Of a DNA stretch of 64,000 nucleotides, positions 25,345 to 37,619 are shown piece by piece. Positions within the stretch are counted from its first letter, which is position 1; each line of letters begins with the position of its first letter. The notes beneath the pieces are model-generated. The model worked only from the letters and a program-made list of their open reading frames with translations, did not search any database and was not told the DNA's origin. This stretch comes from Sulfitobacter sp043557345. GTDB lineage: Bacteria; Pseudomonadota; Alphaproteobacteria; Rhodobacterales; Rhodobacteraceae. The stretch covers positions 186,001-250,000 of the forward strand of contig NZ_JBIFFV010000002.1 of NCBI RefSeq assembly GCF_043557345.1, written 5' to 3'. A program made the position numbers and the translations under genes.

Positions 25345-27281
25345 TGGCACTTTCCCGGCGGACAGGCGCACGGTTTCAGGGCTCCATCTGGCCGGGGTTC
25401 GTCGATGCGATGACCGGGCTTTTGCTGGTTCTGATGTTTGTACTGACCATCTTCATGGTGGTGCAATTCGTCCTGACTGAGCGGATCAGCGGGCAGGAAA
25501 GCGAGCTTAACGAACTGGCCGGAGAGGTCGCGGCCCTTGCCCACGCGCTTGGCGTCGAGGAACGGACCACCGCGCGGTTGGAGGCGCGGCTCGGCGCGCT
25601 GAATGCCTCACTGAACGACGCGCGTGATGAGGTGTCGCGGCAAGAGGCGGTGATCGCCGGGCTGACCTCGGAACGCGACGCGCAGGCGGCTGCCTTGCAA
25701 GCGGCCGAGGCCGAGATCACGGGGTTTGAGGCGCGGGTGGCCGCGCTCTTGGCCTCGCAGGCCGAAGATCAGGCGCGTATCGGTGACTTGGAAACCCGCG
25801 AAGCCGCGCTCTTGGATGAGCAAGAGGCACTGAACCTCGCGCTCAGCACCGCGCGGGAAGAGATCGACGCGCAGGCGGAAACGGCCCGGCTTGCCGCCGC
25901 GAAACGCGAGGCGCTGGACGCGCTGGTGGCCGATTTGCGGGCGCAAAACGCCGAAGCCGAGGCCGAAGTCGCCGCCCTCAATGCCGAGGTGGCGGAGACC
26001 GAAGAGGCGCTGAGCGCCGAGGAAGCCGCGCGTTTGGCCGAAGCCGCAGCGGCGCAGGCGCTGCGCGACCGGCTAGAGGATGCGGATGCGGAATTGACGG
26101 CCATGACCCTTTCGCTTGAGGCGCAGCGCAAGAAGGCCGAAGAGACGCTGACCCTTTTGGCGGCCGCCCGCGCGGCGCGCAGCGATCTTGACAGTGAGCT
26201 TGCCGCAGCACTGCTGCGGATGGAGCGGCTGGAGGAGAGCGGCGCGGGTCTGGAGGCCGAACGCGCCGCCCTGGCCGAGGAGTTGGAAGCCGCGGAAGGC
26301 ACCGAAGAGGAGCTGCGCACGCGGCTGGCGCAGGCCGAGGCGACCGAGCAGGCCTTGAACGCCCGTCTGGCCGAGGCGCTGGCCCGTGTGCAGTCCCTTG
26401 AGGAGGAGGGCGCGGCGCTGAGCGGCACGCAGTCGGACCTGCGCGAACGTCTGGCGCAGGCGCTGGCGGCAAAACTCGCCGCCGAGACCTTGGCCGAGGA
26501 TAAGACCACCGCCGCCGAACGCCGCGCGGCCCTTTTGGCCCAAGCCGAAGAGACGCTGGCCGAGGAAAAAGCCGTGAGCGCCGCCGCGCAACGGCAGACC
26601 GAATTGCTGAACCAGCAAGTCGCGGAACTGCGCGCGCAACTGGGCAACCTACAGGCGTTGCTTGATGACGCCATCGCGCGGGATGCGGCGAAATCGGTGG
26701 AATTGCAGTCTCTTGGCTCCGAGTTGAACACCGCGCTGGCGCGGGTCGCGGCAGAGGAACGCCGCCGCGCCGAGTTGGAAGCGGCCGAGCGCAAGCGGCT
26801 TGAGGAAGAGAGCAAGAACCTCGCCCAGTACCGCTCGGAATTCTTTGGCCGGTTGCGTGATCTGCTGGGCAATCAGGAGGGGGTGCGGATCGAAGGCGAC
26901 CGTTTCGTCTTCTCCTCCGAGGTGCTGTTCGCGCCGGGCAGTGCGGTGCTGAGCCAAGACGGGCAGGGTGAGATTGCCAAGGTGGCGGGCATCCTGCGCA
27001 GCGTGGTGGACGAGATCCCGCCCGAGATCGATTGGGTGATCCGCGTCGATGGTCATACCGACAATGTGCCGCTGTCCGGCTTTGGGGAGTTTGCGGACAA
27101 CTGGGAGCTCAGCCAAGCGCGGGCGCTGTCGGTGGTCAAATATATGGTCAATTTCCTCGGCATCGCGCCGGATCGTTTGGCTGCCAACGGCTTTGGCCAG
27201 TATCAGCCCGTGGCCGAGGGCAATACCGAAGCCGCGCGGGCGCAGAACAGGCGGATCGAGCTGAAGTTTACCGAGAAGTAA
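25344..27281 (+). CDS. MotB/OmpA-type partner with very long coiled coil
   Basis: 645 residues. A single N-terminal membrane helix (about 22-44) begins right after Asp21 (WPGFVDAMTGLLLVLMF), the place of the proton-carrying aspartate of MotB. Then about 460 residues (45-510) of Ala/Glu/Leu/Arg-rich heptads form a coiled coil. The C-terminal OmpA-like peptidoglycan-binding domain follows (511-645), with VDGHTDNVPL, NWELSQARALSVVKYM and AQNRRIELKF. The coiled coil would be a periplasmic stalk tens of nanometres long if extended; it may fold back. With the channel protein upstream it forms an unassigned ion-driven envelope machine. Confidence 0.85.
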   Translation: MALSRRTGARFQGSIWPGFVDAMTGLLLVLMFVLTIFMVVQFVLTERISGQESELNELAGEVAALAHALGVEERTTARLEARLGALNASLNDARDEVSRQEAVIAGLTSERDAQAAALQAAEAEITGFEARVAALLASQAEDQARIGDLETREAALLDEQEALNLALSTAREEIDAQAETARLAAAKREALDALVADLRAQNAEAEAEVAALNAEVAETEEALSAEEAARLAEAAAAQALRDRLEDADAELTAMTLSLEAQRKKAEETLTLLAAARAARSDLDSELAAALLRMERLEESGAGLEAERAALAEELEAAEGTEEELRTRLAQAEATEQALNARLAEALARVQSLEEEGAALSGTQSDLRERLAQALAAKLAAETLAEDKTTAAERRAALLAQAEETLAEEKAVSAAAQRQTELLNQQVAELRAQLGNLQALLDDAIARDAAKSVELQSLGSELNTALARVAAEERRRAELEAAERKRLEEESKNLAQYRSEFFGRLRDLLGNQEGVRIEGDRFVFSSEVLFAPGSAVLSQDGQGEIAKVAGILRSVVDEIPPEIDWVIRVDGHTDNVPLSGFGEFADNWELSQARALSVVKYMVNFLGIAPDRLAANGFGQYQPVAEGNTEAARAQNRRIELKFTEK

Positions 27282-27296
27282 GCGGGCACCCCGGAC

Positions 27297-28250
27297 CTAT
27301 CGCAGGGTCAGAACGCCGGTCTTTTCGTCGATCACACGGCCTTCGCGCAGCAGGGTAACCTTGCCTGTATAGCGCCCGGCGGCCCATGGCGCAGAAGCCG
27401 CGCGTTTGCCGATCGCACGGAAGGATTGCGCCTGCGGCTTTTCCATCACCACATCCCTTTCGATCACGCTGCCCTTCGGACCGGCGAGGCTGAGGCGCAG
27501 CACGTCATCCTTCCGCGTGCCGTAGCTGTAGCCGTAGATGACCAAGGCAGGCGCATCTTTGGGCAGGCTGTCGCGATGAGCCTCTCCCGCTTTGATCTCA
27601 TCATAGCTGGGCACGCGGTCGGCGAAGCCAAGCGCAATCAGCCCGCCGGGGCGGTAGGGCGGGGGGTCTTGCCAGAGGGTGTTGCGCGGTTCGGTGTCAC
27701 AACTGGGGCCTTCGGGGGCGAATGGATCGACGGGCGTGCCGTGATGGCGCAGCGACAGGTGCAGGTGCGGAAAGGCCGCTTTGCCGGACTGACCGACCAA
27801 CCCGAGCGCATCGCCGACCGCCACCTCTTGCCCTTCCTGCACGCGGAGCGAGCCGCGTTTCAGGTGGCAGTACTGCGTCTCCCACCCCTCGCCGAGGTCG
27901 ATCACCACGCCATTGCCACATTCGCGCCCTTCAACCTCTGAAAGCGGCGCGCCATCTGGCATCCCATCCCGCAATCCTTTGACCACCCCCGCCGCTGCCG
28001 CGCGCACGGTGACGCCCGTGGCCATCGCCGCCCGGTCGGGCAGGGCGAAATCCGTGCCCTTGTGGCCGTCATAGGTCAGGCCGGAACAGCGGTAGTCCTC
28101 TGCGCCGTCGCTCGGGTCGCGGTCCATATATTGTTGGATGTGGCAGTCCCGCCCAAGGGTGCAATCCAGCGGAAAGGCCAGTTGCAAATCCTCCGCCAGC
28201 GCAGGGCTGGCGGAGGAGAGGATCAGGGCCAGTGCGGCCCGATAGATCAT
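27297..28250 (-). CDS. Exported M23-family metallopeptidase-like protein
   Basis: 317 residues with a signal peptide (1-19). The LytM/M23 domain has the zinc motifs HKGTDFALP and, later, HLHLSLRH, with YCHL between. A C-terminal beta-rich domain of about 110 residues follows, of unknown type. The active-site set looks complete, so peptidoglycan cross-bridge cleavage is likely. The start overlaps the clpA stop as ATGA, coupling a cell-wall enzyme to a cytosolic unfoldase. Confidence 0.88.
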   Translation of the reverse strand: MIYRAALALILSSASPALAEDLQLAFPLDCTLGRDCHIQQYMDRDPSDGAEDYRCSGLTYDGHKGTDFALPDRAAMATGVTVRAAAAGVVKGLRDGMPDGAPLSEVEGRECGNGVVIDLGEGWETQYCHLKRGSLRVQEGQEVAVGDALGLVGQSGKAAFPHLHLSLRHHGTPVDPFAPEGPSCDTEPRNTLWQDPPPYRPGGLIALGFADRVPSYDEIKAGEAHRDSLPKDAPALVIYGYSYGTRKDDVLRLSLAGPKGSVIERDVVMEKPQAQSFRAIGKRAASAPWAAGRYTGKVTLLREGRVIDEKTGVLTLR

Positions 28251-30568
28251 TCCGCGGTGAGCAGCGGGGGCCGGTCACCGGAAAGACGCTTGCTTTCGCT
28301 GCCCAAGACCTTGAGCGTCAACTCATCATCCTTGACACCGACCTTAACGACACCGCCCTTGGCCAGCTTGCCAAAGAGCAATTCCTCGGCCAGCGGCTTC
28401 TTAATGTGCTCTTGGATCACACGGCCCAGGGGGCGCGCGCCCATCTTGTCGTCATAGCCCTTGTCGGCAAGCCATTCGGCGGCTTTCTTCGACAGTTCGA
28501 TGGTCACGTTCCGGTCCATCAGCTGCGCTTCGAGTTGCAGCACGAACTTCTCGACCACCCGCAGGATCACCGACTTCGGCAGCGGCGCGAAGGAGATCAC
28601 CGCGTCCAGACGGTTGCGGAACTCCGGTGTGAAGGTCCGCTCGATCGCGGCGGTATCCTCACCCTCGCGGCGGTCGCGGCCAAAGCCTACAGCCGCTTTG
28701 GCCTGTTCGGAGGCACCCGCGTTGGAGGTCATGATCAGCACCACATTGCGGAAATCCACCGTGCGGCCATTGTGATCGGTCAGCTTGCCGTGGTCCATCA
28801 CCTGCAACAGGATGTTGTAGACGTCCGGATGCGCCTTCTCCATCTCGTCCAAGAGCAGCACACAGTGCGGATGCTGGTCCACGCCATCGGTCAGCATGCC
28901 GCCCTGATCGAAGCCGACATAGCCCGGAGGCGCGCCGATCAGACGGCTGACCGCGTGTTTCTCCATATATTCCGACATGTCGAAACGCAGCAGTTCCACG
29001 CCAAGCGTATCGGCCAGCTGCTTGGCGACCTCGGTTTTACCCACGCCAGTGGGACCAGCGAAGAGGTAATTGCCGATGGGCTTGTCCGGCTCGCGCAGGC
29101 CCGCGCGGGAGAGTTTGATGGCCGAAGACAGCGCCTCGATCGCGGCATCCTGACCGAAGACCACCCGCTTGAGCGAGCTTTCCAGATCCTTCAGCACCAC
29201 CACGTCGTCCTTGGAGACGTTCTTCGGCGGAATGCGGGCGATCTTGGCCACCACGGCCTCGACCTCTTTGGTGCCGATGGTCTTGCGGCGCTTGGAGGCG
29301 GCGACGAGGTGCTGCGCGGCACCGGCTTCGTCGATCACGTCGATCGCGCTGTCCGGCAGCTTGCGGTCGTTGATGTAGCGATGCGCCAGTTCCACCGAGG
29401 TCTTGATCGCGTCGGAGGTGTATTTGACGCTGTGATGCTCCTCGAAATAGGGCTTGAGACCCTTCAGGATCTTTGTGGCGTCTTCGACCGAAGGCTCGCT
29501 CACGTCGATCTTCTGGAACCGGCGGCTCAGCGCGCGGTCCTTCTCGAAATGCTGGCGGAACTCCTTATAGGTGGTGGAGCCCATGGTGCGCAGTTTGCCG
29601 CCCTGAAGCGCGGGCTTGAGCAGGTTGGAGGCATCCATCGCCCCGCCGGAAGTGGCACCGGCGCCGATCACGGTGTGGATCTCGTCGATGAAGAGCACGG
29701 CGTCCTTGTGATCCTCAAGCTCGGTCACCACGGCCTTGAGCCGCTCCTCGAAATCACCGCGGTAGCGGGTGCCTGCGAGCAGGGCGCCCATGTCGAGCGA
29801 GTAGATCGTGGTATTGGCCAGCACCTCAGGCGTTTCGCCGGCGACGATCTTGCGCGCCAGACCTTCGGCGATGGCGGTCTTGCCAACACCCGGATCCCCC
29901 ACCAGAAGCGGGTTATTCTTGCGGCGGCGGCAGAGCACTTGAATGCAGCGCTCAACCTCGCCCTCGCGGCCGATCAGCGGGTCAATGTCGCCCTCACGGG
30001 ACTTGGCGTTGAGGTCCACGCAGTATTTGGCCAGCGCGGATTCCTTCTTGTCGCCATCGGTGACGCCTTGGGCCTCTTCCTCGGCCTCGGGCGCGCCTGT
30101 GACGGGGCGGGATTCCCCATATGCCGGGTCTTTGGCGACACCATGGGCGATGAAGTTTACCGCGTCATAGCGGGTCATATCCTGCTCTTGCAGGAAATAG
30201 GCGGCGTTGCTCTCACGCTCGGCAAAGATGGCGACCAGCACGTTGGCGCCCGTCACCTCGGTCCGACCCGAGGATTGCACGTGGATCGCGGCGCGTTGGA
30301 TCACGCGCTGGAAGGCCGCCGTCGGCACCGCTTCGGAACCGTCGATGTCAGTGATCAAGTTGCTAAGGTCATCGTCGACGAATTCGACCAGCGTATCGCG
30401 CAGGTCGGAGACATCGACGGAACAGGCTTTCATGACCTGCACGGCGTCGGGTTCATCGAGCAAGGCCAGCAACAGATGTTCAAGCGTTGCGAATTCGTGG
30501 CGGCGGGCATTGGCCAACGCGAGGGCCGCGTGGATTGCCTGCTCAAGTGTAGTCGAGAATGAAGGCAC
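28247..30568 (-). CDS. clpA: ATP-dependent Clp protease ATP-binding subunit ClpA
   Basis: 773 residues; the start is GTG at 30568 with AAGGAG upstream. It has an N-domain for adaptor binding (1-145), then two AAA+ modules with Walker A GDPGVGKT and GPTGVGKT, Walker B VLFIDEIH and VLLLDEME, and a VGFGRD loop placed where ClpA docks on ClpP. It unfolds substrates for ClpP, including N-end-rule targets delivered by ClpS. No clpS is adjacent. It lies downstream of gloB in the same direction, 175 bases away. Confidence 0.96.
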   Translation of the reverse strand: MPSFSTTLEQAIHAALALANARRHEFATLEHLLLALLDEPDAVQVMKACSVDVSDLRDTLVEFVDDDLSNLITDIDGSEAVPTAAFQRVIQRAAIHVQSSGRTEVTGANVLVAIFAERESNAAYFLQEQDMTRYDAVNFIAHGVAKDPAYGESRPVTGAPEAEEEAQGVTDGDKKESALAKYCVDLNAKSREGDIDPLIGREGEVERCIQVLCRRRKNNPLLVGDPGVGKTAIAEGLARKIVAGETPEVLANTTIYSLDMGALLAGTRYRGDFEERLKAVVTELEDHKDAVLFIDEIHTVIGAGATSGGAMDASNLLKPALQGGKLRTMGSTTYKEFRQHFEKDRALSRRFQKIDVSEPSVEDATKILKGLKPYFEEHHSVKYTSDAIKTSVELAHRYINDRKLPDSAIDVIDEAGAAQHLVAASKRRKTIGTKEVEAVVAKIARIPPKNVSKDDVVVLKDLESSLKRVVFGQDAAIEALSSAIKLSRAGLREPDKPIGNYLFAGPTGVGKTEVAKQLADTLGVELLRFDMSEYMEKHAVSRLIGAPPGYVGFDQGGMLTDGVDQHPHCVLLLDEMEKAHPDVYNILLQVMDHGKLTDHNGRTVDFRNVVLIMTSNAGASEQAKAAVGFGRDRREGEDTAAIERTFTPEFRNRLDAVISFAPLPKSVILRVVEKFVLQLEAQLMDRNVTIELSKKAAEWLADKGYDDKMGARPLGRVIQEHIKKPLAEELLFGKLAKGGVVKVGVKDDELTLKVLGSESKRLSGDRPPLLTAE

Positions 30569-30743
30569 GGGCGTGCTCCTTTTCGATCGGGGTCGGTGAG
30601 GTGCTGAGATGTCTCAGGCCCCGGTCCGACCATGGCCTCATAGTATTAGAGTTTGGTTGATCATCGCCCATCTTCAAGAAGATTCTGGTCCGAATCGGTC
30701 ACATTTGCCGTGAGCGAGGACTTTGAGCCATGATTGCAGGCGC

Positions 30744-31511
30744 TCAGAACTGGTCTTTTCGCCTGCGGATTTCGGTGAACACTTCCGTGTCGGTGGCGTC
30801 TGGCATCCCCAAGGTCGCGCGGATGGCCGGGTCGCCGGGGCGCAGGAAGGGATTGGTTTCTAGTTCCAGTGAAAGCGACGAGGGGACGGTCGGCTGCCCT
30901 TTGGCGCGGGCGCTGTCGATGTCCTTGGCCCTTGATATAAGGGCGGCATTGTCCGGATCAACGGTCAGGGCGAATTTTGCGTTGGCAGCGGTATATTCAT
31001 GGCCTGAGCAGATCGTCGTGTCACGGGGCAGGGCGGCCAGCTTTTGCAGGCTTTCCCACATCTGCGCGGGGCTGCCTTCAAAGAGGCGACCGCAGCCAAG
31101 CGCCATAAGGCTGTCGGCGGTGAAGGCCGCCTTGGCCTTGGGCAGATGAAAGGCGATATGGCCCACGGTATGGCCCGATACGTCGAGCACCTGGGCCGCA
31201 AGCGCGCCCAACTCGATGCTGTCACCCTCGGCCACCGCCCGGTCGAGCGGGGGCAGGCGGTGGGCATCGGCCTTGGCACCGATCACCTCGGCGGGGAAGC
31301 GGGTGAGCAGTTCGGCCAGACCTTGAACGTGGTCGGGGTGGTGGTGGGTCAACCAGATTTGGCTCAGCGTCCAGCCGCGGCGGTCAAGCTCTGCCATGAT
31401 CGGCGCGGCCTCGGGCACGTCGATCAGCGCCACCGCGCCGCTGTCATGGTCACGCAGCAGAAAGGCGTAGTTGTCCGACAGACAGGGAATCGTGACCAGA
31501 TCAAAGGCCAT
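30744..31511 (-). CDS. gloB: Hydroxyacylglutathione hydrolase (glyoxalase II)
   Basis: 255 residues. It hydrolyses S-lactoylglutathione in methylglyoxal detoxification. The binuclear metal motif THHHPDHVQG is intact, followed by the histidine of VSGHTVGHIAFHL, the bridging aspartate region FTADSLMALGCGRLFEGS and ICSGHEYTAAN, all typical of GloB. Length matches. It is divergent from a methyltransferase gene, an arrangement frequent in Rhodobacteraceae. Confidence 0.96.
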   Translation of the reverse strand: MAFDLVTIPCLSDNYAFLLRDHDSGAVALIDVPEAAPIMAELDRRGWTLSQIWLTHHHPDHVQGLAELLTRFPAEVIGAKADAHRLPPLDRAVAEGDSIELGALAAQVLDVSGHTVGHIAFHLPKAKAAFTADSLMALGCGRLFEGSPAQMWESLQKLAALPRDTTICSGHEYTAANAKFALTVDPDNAALISRAKDIDSARAKGQPTVPSSLSLELETNPFLRPGDPAIRATLGMPDATDTEVFTEIRRRKDQF

Positions 31512-31574
31512 GGCGTCTTACCTCGCTGTGTTGTTATGGTCCGGCAAGAGTGACACTCACCAAGGCGGGCTGCA

Positions 31575-32321
31575 ATGCATCTTGATGTACAGGATCTGCG
31601 CAATTTCTATTATCGCAGCGCGTTGGGACGTGCGGCGCAGAAATCCCTGCGCGGGCGGTTGTTGGAGTTGTGGCCCGAGGCGAAGGGGCAGACCGTTGTC
31701 GGCTTTGGCTTTGCCGCGCCCCTGCTGCGCCCCTATCTGGCGGATGCGCGGCGGGTGATGGTCTTGATGCCCGGCCCGCAGGGGGTGATGCCTTGGCCTG
31801 CGGGGATGCCCAACACCTCGGTCCTGACGGAAGAGACGCTTTGGCCGGTCGAGACGGGGGCGGTGGATAAGCTGGTGCTAATGCATGGGCTCGAAACTTC
31901 TGAGCGGCCCAGTGAGCTGCTCGACGAATGCTGGCGCGTGCTGGGGCCGGGGGGCAAGGCGCTGTTCATCGTGCCAAGCCGTGCGGGCATGTGGGCGCGG
32001 CGCGACCGCACCCCGTTCGGCTATGGGCGGCCCTATTCGCCGGGCCAGCTGGAGACGCAGTTGCGCAAGCATCAGTTCCTGCCCGAACGGCACCTTGGCG
32101 CGCTGTATCAATTCCCGTCGCAGCAGCGAATCTGGATGAAATCGGCGCCTTTGTTCGAGAAAATCGGACGTCAGATGCCGACGATGATGGGCGGCGGCGC
32201 GATCTTGGTGGAGGCCACGAAACTGGTTTACCCGCCACGGGGCCGTCCGCAACGCAGCACCGCAAGGCGCGCCATCGGGGTGTTGGAGGGCATGGCAGAG
32301 CCGCAGGCGAAACCGGTCTAA
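31575..32321 (+). CDS. Class I SAM-dependent methyltransferase-like protein
   Basis: 248 residues. The core has a modified motif I (TVVGFGFAAPLLRPYL), then DKLVLMHGLETS and ECWRVLGPGGKALFIVPSRAGMWARRD, the usual post-motif-III loop of small-molecule methyltransferases (Methyltransf_11 type). The acidic residue after motif I is not obvious and the glycine-rich loop is atypical, so cofactor binding should be regarded as probable only. Substrate unknown. Confidence 0.75.
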   Translation: MHLDVQDLRNFYYRSALGRAAQKSLRGRLLELWPEAKGQTVVGFGFAAPLLRPYLADARRVMVLMPGPQGVMPWPAGMPNTSVLTEETLWPVETGAVDKLVLMHGLETSERPSELLDECWRVLGPGGKALFIVPSRAGMWARRDRTPFGYGRPYSPGQLETQLRKHQFLPERHLGALYQFPSQQRIWMKSAPLFEKIGRQMPTMMGGGAILVEATKLVYPPRGRPQRSTARRAIGVLEGMAEPQAKPV

Positions 32322-32616
32322 ACACCTCAGCGCCTTGTAGACTTTGCCCATGCGGTGGGCGAGGGAGCTGGATTCGTGGATCCGCCCCGGGTGATAAATG
32401 GGCTGGCATTTTTCTGCGGCAAAGAGCCGCGATTAGCCGCAGCCCTTGCAATATTGCAGCACGCCGCGACATTACCTGCCTATACTGTGTTGCCGGGCGC
32501 GAACCTGTCTGCTACATCGCCCCTGATTTAGACGTCTTGGGTAACTTCAAGCCGCGCCAACTGCTGGTGACGCGACATATTCGCATATCCGGCGCTTATT
32601 GAACGAGAGGATGGAC
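32322..32616. other. Upstream region of the atp operon
   Basis: 295 bases without a supported gene. It must hold the atpHAGDC promoter. A perfect 12-base palindrome, TGCAATATTGCA, lies at 32447-32458, and a TATACT box at 32481-32486 could be a -10 element, but no good -35 sits at standard spacing. Confidence 0.4.
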
Positions 32617-33177
32617 GTGTCCGAACCTGCTTCCATTTCCACCGGTATCGCGGAACGTTATGCGACAGCCGTGTATGATCTGGCCCGCGAGGCCAATCAG
32701 GTTGATGCCATCGAGGGCGATCTTACCGCGCTTGAAGCGGCATTGAACGACAGCGACGATTTTCGCCGCCTGACCACTTCGCCGCTCTATACCCGCGAAG
32801 AGCAGGAACAGGCGATCAAGGTGCTGGCCGAAAAGATGGGCCTGACCAAGACCATGGCGAACACGCTGCAACTGATGGCGCAAAAGCGCCGCCTGTTCGC
32901 GCTGCCCGCGCTGGTCAAAGCGCTGCGCGAGATCATTGCCGAAGCCAAAGGCGAAATCACTGCCGAGGTCACAACGGCCAAGGCACTGACGAAGACACAG
33001 TCGGACAAGCTGGCGAAATCGCTGACCGCTTCCACCGGCAAAAAAGTATCACTTCATGCGACCGTTGATGAAAGCCTCATCGGCGGTCTTGTCGTCAAAG
33101 TGGGCTCGAAGATGATCGACACCTCGATCCGCTCCAAGCTCAATTCCCTCCAGAATGTAATGAAAGAGGTCGGATAA
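32617..33177 (+). CDS. atpH: ATP synthase F1 subunit delta
   Basis: 186 residues. The start is GTG at 32617: GAGAGG (32605-32610) is 6 bases before it, whereas the in-frame ATG at 32611 touches that site. The resulting N-terminus SEPASISTGIAERYATAVYDL matches the Rhodobacteraceae form. Delta sits on top of the alpha3beta3 head and binds the b-type stalk. Family motifs AERYATAVYDLA and, near the end, SLIGGLVVKVGSKMIDTSIRSKL are present. First gene of an F1-only operon; the F0 genes are elsewhere, as usual in alphaproteobacteria. Confidence 0.95.
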   Translation: MSEPASISTGIAERYATAVYDLAREANQVDAIEGDLTALEAALNDSDDFRRLTTSPLYTREEQEQAIKVLAEKMGLTKTMANTLQLMAQKRRLFALPALVKALREIIAEAKGEITAEVTTAKALTKTQSDKLAKSLTASTGKKVSLHATVDESLIGGLVVKVGSKMIDTSIRSKLNSLQNVMKEVG

Positions 33178-34716
<1,539 letters not shown>

Positions 34717-34731
34717 ACGGGAGATAAGGCA

Positions 34732-35613
34732 ATGCCAAATCTCAAGGACCTGAAGAACAGGATCTCGTCGGTCAAATCGACCCGCAAGATCACCAAGGCC
34801 ATGCAAATGGTTGCCGCGGCGAAACTTCGCCGCGCGCAGGAGGCTGCCGAGGCTTCGCGTCCCTATTCTGAGCGGTTCAATGCCGTGATGGCAGGGCTCG
34901 CGGCCAGTGTCGGCGGCTCCGACAGCGCGCCCAAGCTGCTCAGCGGCACGGGTGAAGACAAGGTGCATCTGCTGGTGGTCATGACCGCCGAACGCGGACT
35001 GTGCGGCGGCTTCAACAGCAACATCGCGAAGAAGGCCAAGGCCCATGCGCGCGATCTGCTGGCCCAGGGCAAAGAGGTGAAGATCCTCACCGTTGGTAAG
35101 AAGGGCCGCGACGCGCTGCGCCGCGATCTGGGCGCTCATCTGGTGGGCCATGTTGACCTCAGCGAAGTCAAAAAGATCGGCTATGGCGACGCGCAGAACA
35201 TCGCGCAAGACGTGCTGAACCGCTTTGACGCGGGCGAATTCGACGTGGCGACGATCTTCTACGCGAAGTTCGTTAACGTGGTCATGCAGACGCCGACGGC
35301 GCAGCAGATCATCCCCGCCAAATTCGACGGCGAAGCAGGCGACGACAGCGCAGCGTCCACATTGTTCGACTATGAACCCAGCGAAGAGGCGGTCTTGGCC
35401 GACCTTCTGCCGCGCGGGGTCGCCACTGCGATCTTCTCGGCCCTGCTGGAGAACGGAGCATCCGAACAGGGTGCCCGGATGTCGGCGATGGACAACGCCA
35501 CACGCAACGCGGGCGAGATGATCGAGAAACTGACCATCGAGTACAACCGCACGCGTCAGGCCGTCATCACCAACGAGCTGATCGAAATCATTTCCGGCGC
35601 GGAAGCGCTGTAA
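34732..35613 (+). CDS. atpG: ATP synthase F1 subunit gamma
   Basis: 293 residues. The central rotor shaft has the N-terminal helix MPNLKDLKNRISSVKSTRKITKAM and the C-terminal helix NATRNAGEMIEKLTIEYNRTRQAVIT, the two parts of the coiled coil inside the alpha3beta3 ring. The middle Rossmann-like domain contains ERGLCGGFNSN. A GGGAGATAAGGC segment precedes the ATG. Confidence 0.98.
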   Translation: MPNLKDLKNRISSVKSTRKITKAMQMVAAAKLRRAQEAAEASRPYSERFNAVMAGLAASVGGSDSAPKLLSGTGEDKVHLLVVMTAERGLCGGFNSNIAKKAKAHARDLLAQGKEVKILTVGKKGRDALRRDLGAHLVGHVDLSEVKKIGYGDAQNIAQDVLNRFDAGEFDVATIFYAKFVNVVMQTPTAQQIIPAKFDGEAGDDSAASTLFDYEPSEEAVLADLLPRGVATAIFSALLENGASEQGARMSAMDNATRNAGEMIEKLTIEYNRTRQAVITNELIEIISGAEAL

Positions 35614-35631
35614 GCAAATCGGAGACACGAC

Positions 35632-37056
<1,425 letters not shown>

Positions 37057-37068
37057 GGAGCGCTGACA

Positions 37069-37509
37069 ATGGCAGACACAATGCAATTCGACCTCGTTTC
37101 GCCGGAACGGCGGCTGGCATCGATGCAGGTGACGGCCGTGCAGATTCCGGGCACCGAGGGCGACATGACGGCCATGGCCGATCATGCGCCCACCATCACC
37201 ACCCTGCGTCCGGGCCTTCTGCGCGTGGAAGGGCCGGAGGGCACGACCGAATACGTCGTGACCGGCGGCTTCGCCGAAATCGGCGGTCAGGGCGGCGTGT
37301 CTGTGCTGGCGGAACGTGCCGTGGCGCGTGCCGACATGACGCAGGAGCAGATGGACAGCATGGTGGCAGAGGCGCATGCCGTCTACACCCGCGCCAAGGA
37401 CAACTGGGAGAATGAGCCCGGTCCCGTGGATGACGCCGCCAAGCTGCTCGCCGATATGGTTGCCGTGGGCGATCACATCGGGTTGTCGAGCAAACAGCCC
37501 AACCTGTAA
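37069..37509 (+). CDS. atpC: ATP synthase F1 subunit epsilon
   Basis: 146 residues. The N-terminal beta-sandwich (MQFDLVSPERRLASMQVTAVQIPGTEGDM, then ADHAPTITTLRPGLLRV) links gamma to the c-ring. The C-terminal helical part after GFAEI is altered relative to E. coli, with a Met/Glu-rich segment. Last gene of the operon; a terminator follows 17 bases after its stop. Confidence 0.96.
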   Translation: MADTMQFDLVSPERRLASMQVTAVQIPGTEGDMTAMADHAPTITTLRPGLLRVEGPEGTTEYVVTGGFAEIGGQGGVSVLAERAVARADMTQEQMDSMVAEAHAVYTRAKDNWENEPGPVDDAAKLLADMVAVGDHIGLSSKQPNL

Positions 37510-37526
37510 TGCGTTGAAAATCAGTG

Positions 37527-37560
37527 AAAAGCCCCGCCTTGGCGGGGCTTTTTGCTTTTC
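37527..37560 (+). terminator. Terminator of the atpHAGDC operon
   Basis: GCCCCGCC (37531-37538) pairs with GGCGGGGC (37541-37548), with AAAA on the left, and is followed by five T and then a second T-rich stretch. Confidence 0.9.
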
Positions 37561-37619
37561 TGCCTCTCTCTGCTGCGGCATCATTGTGCGGTGATTACAA
37601 AAGCGGGCAGGCTAGGAAT

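Noticed and set aside
24145..27281. Zorya anti-phage system (ZorA/ZorB resemblance)
   Set aside because: The channel and OmpA-type pair resembles ZorAB, but ZorC, ZorD and ZorE are absent, the neighbours are housekeeping genes, and the long coiled coil lies in the OmpA partner and not in the channel protein.
28232..30562. A 776-codon plus-strand frame opposite clpA
   Set aside because: Exact mirror of clpA with no family features.
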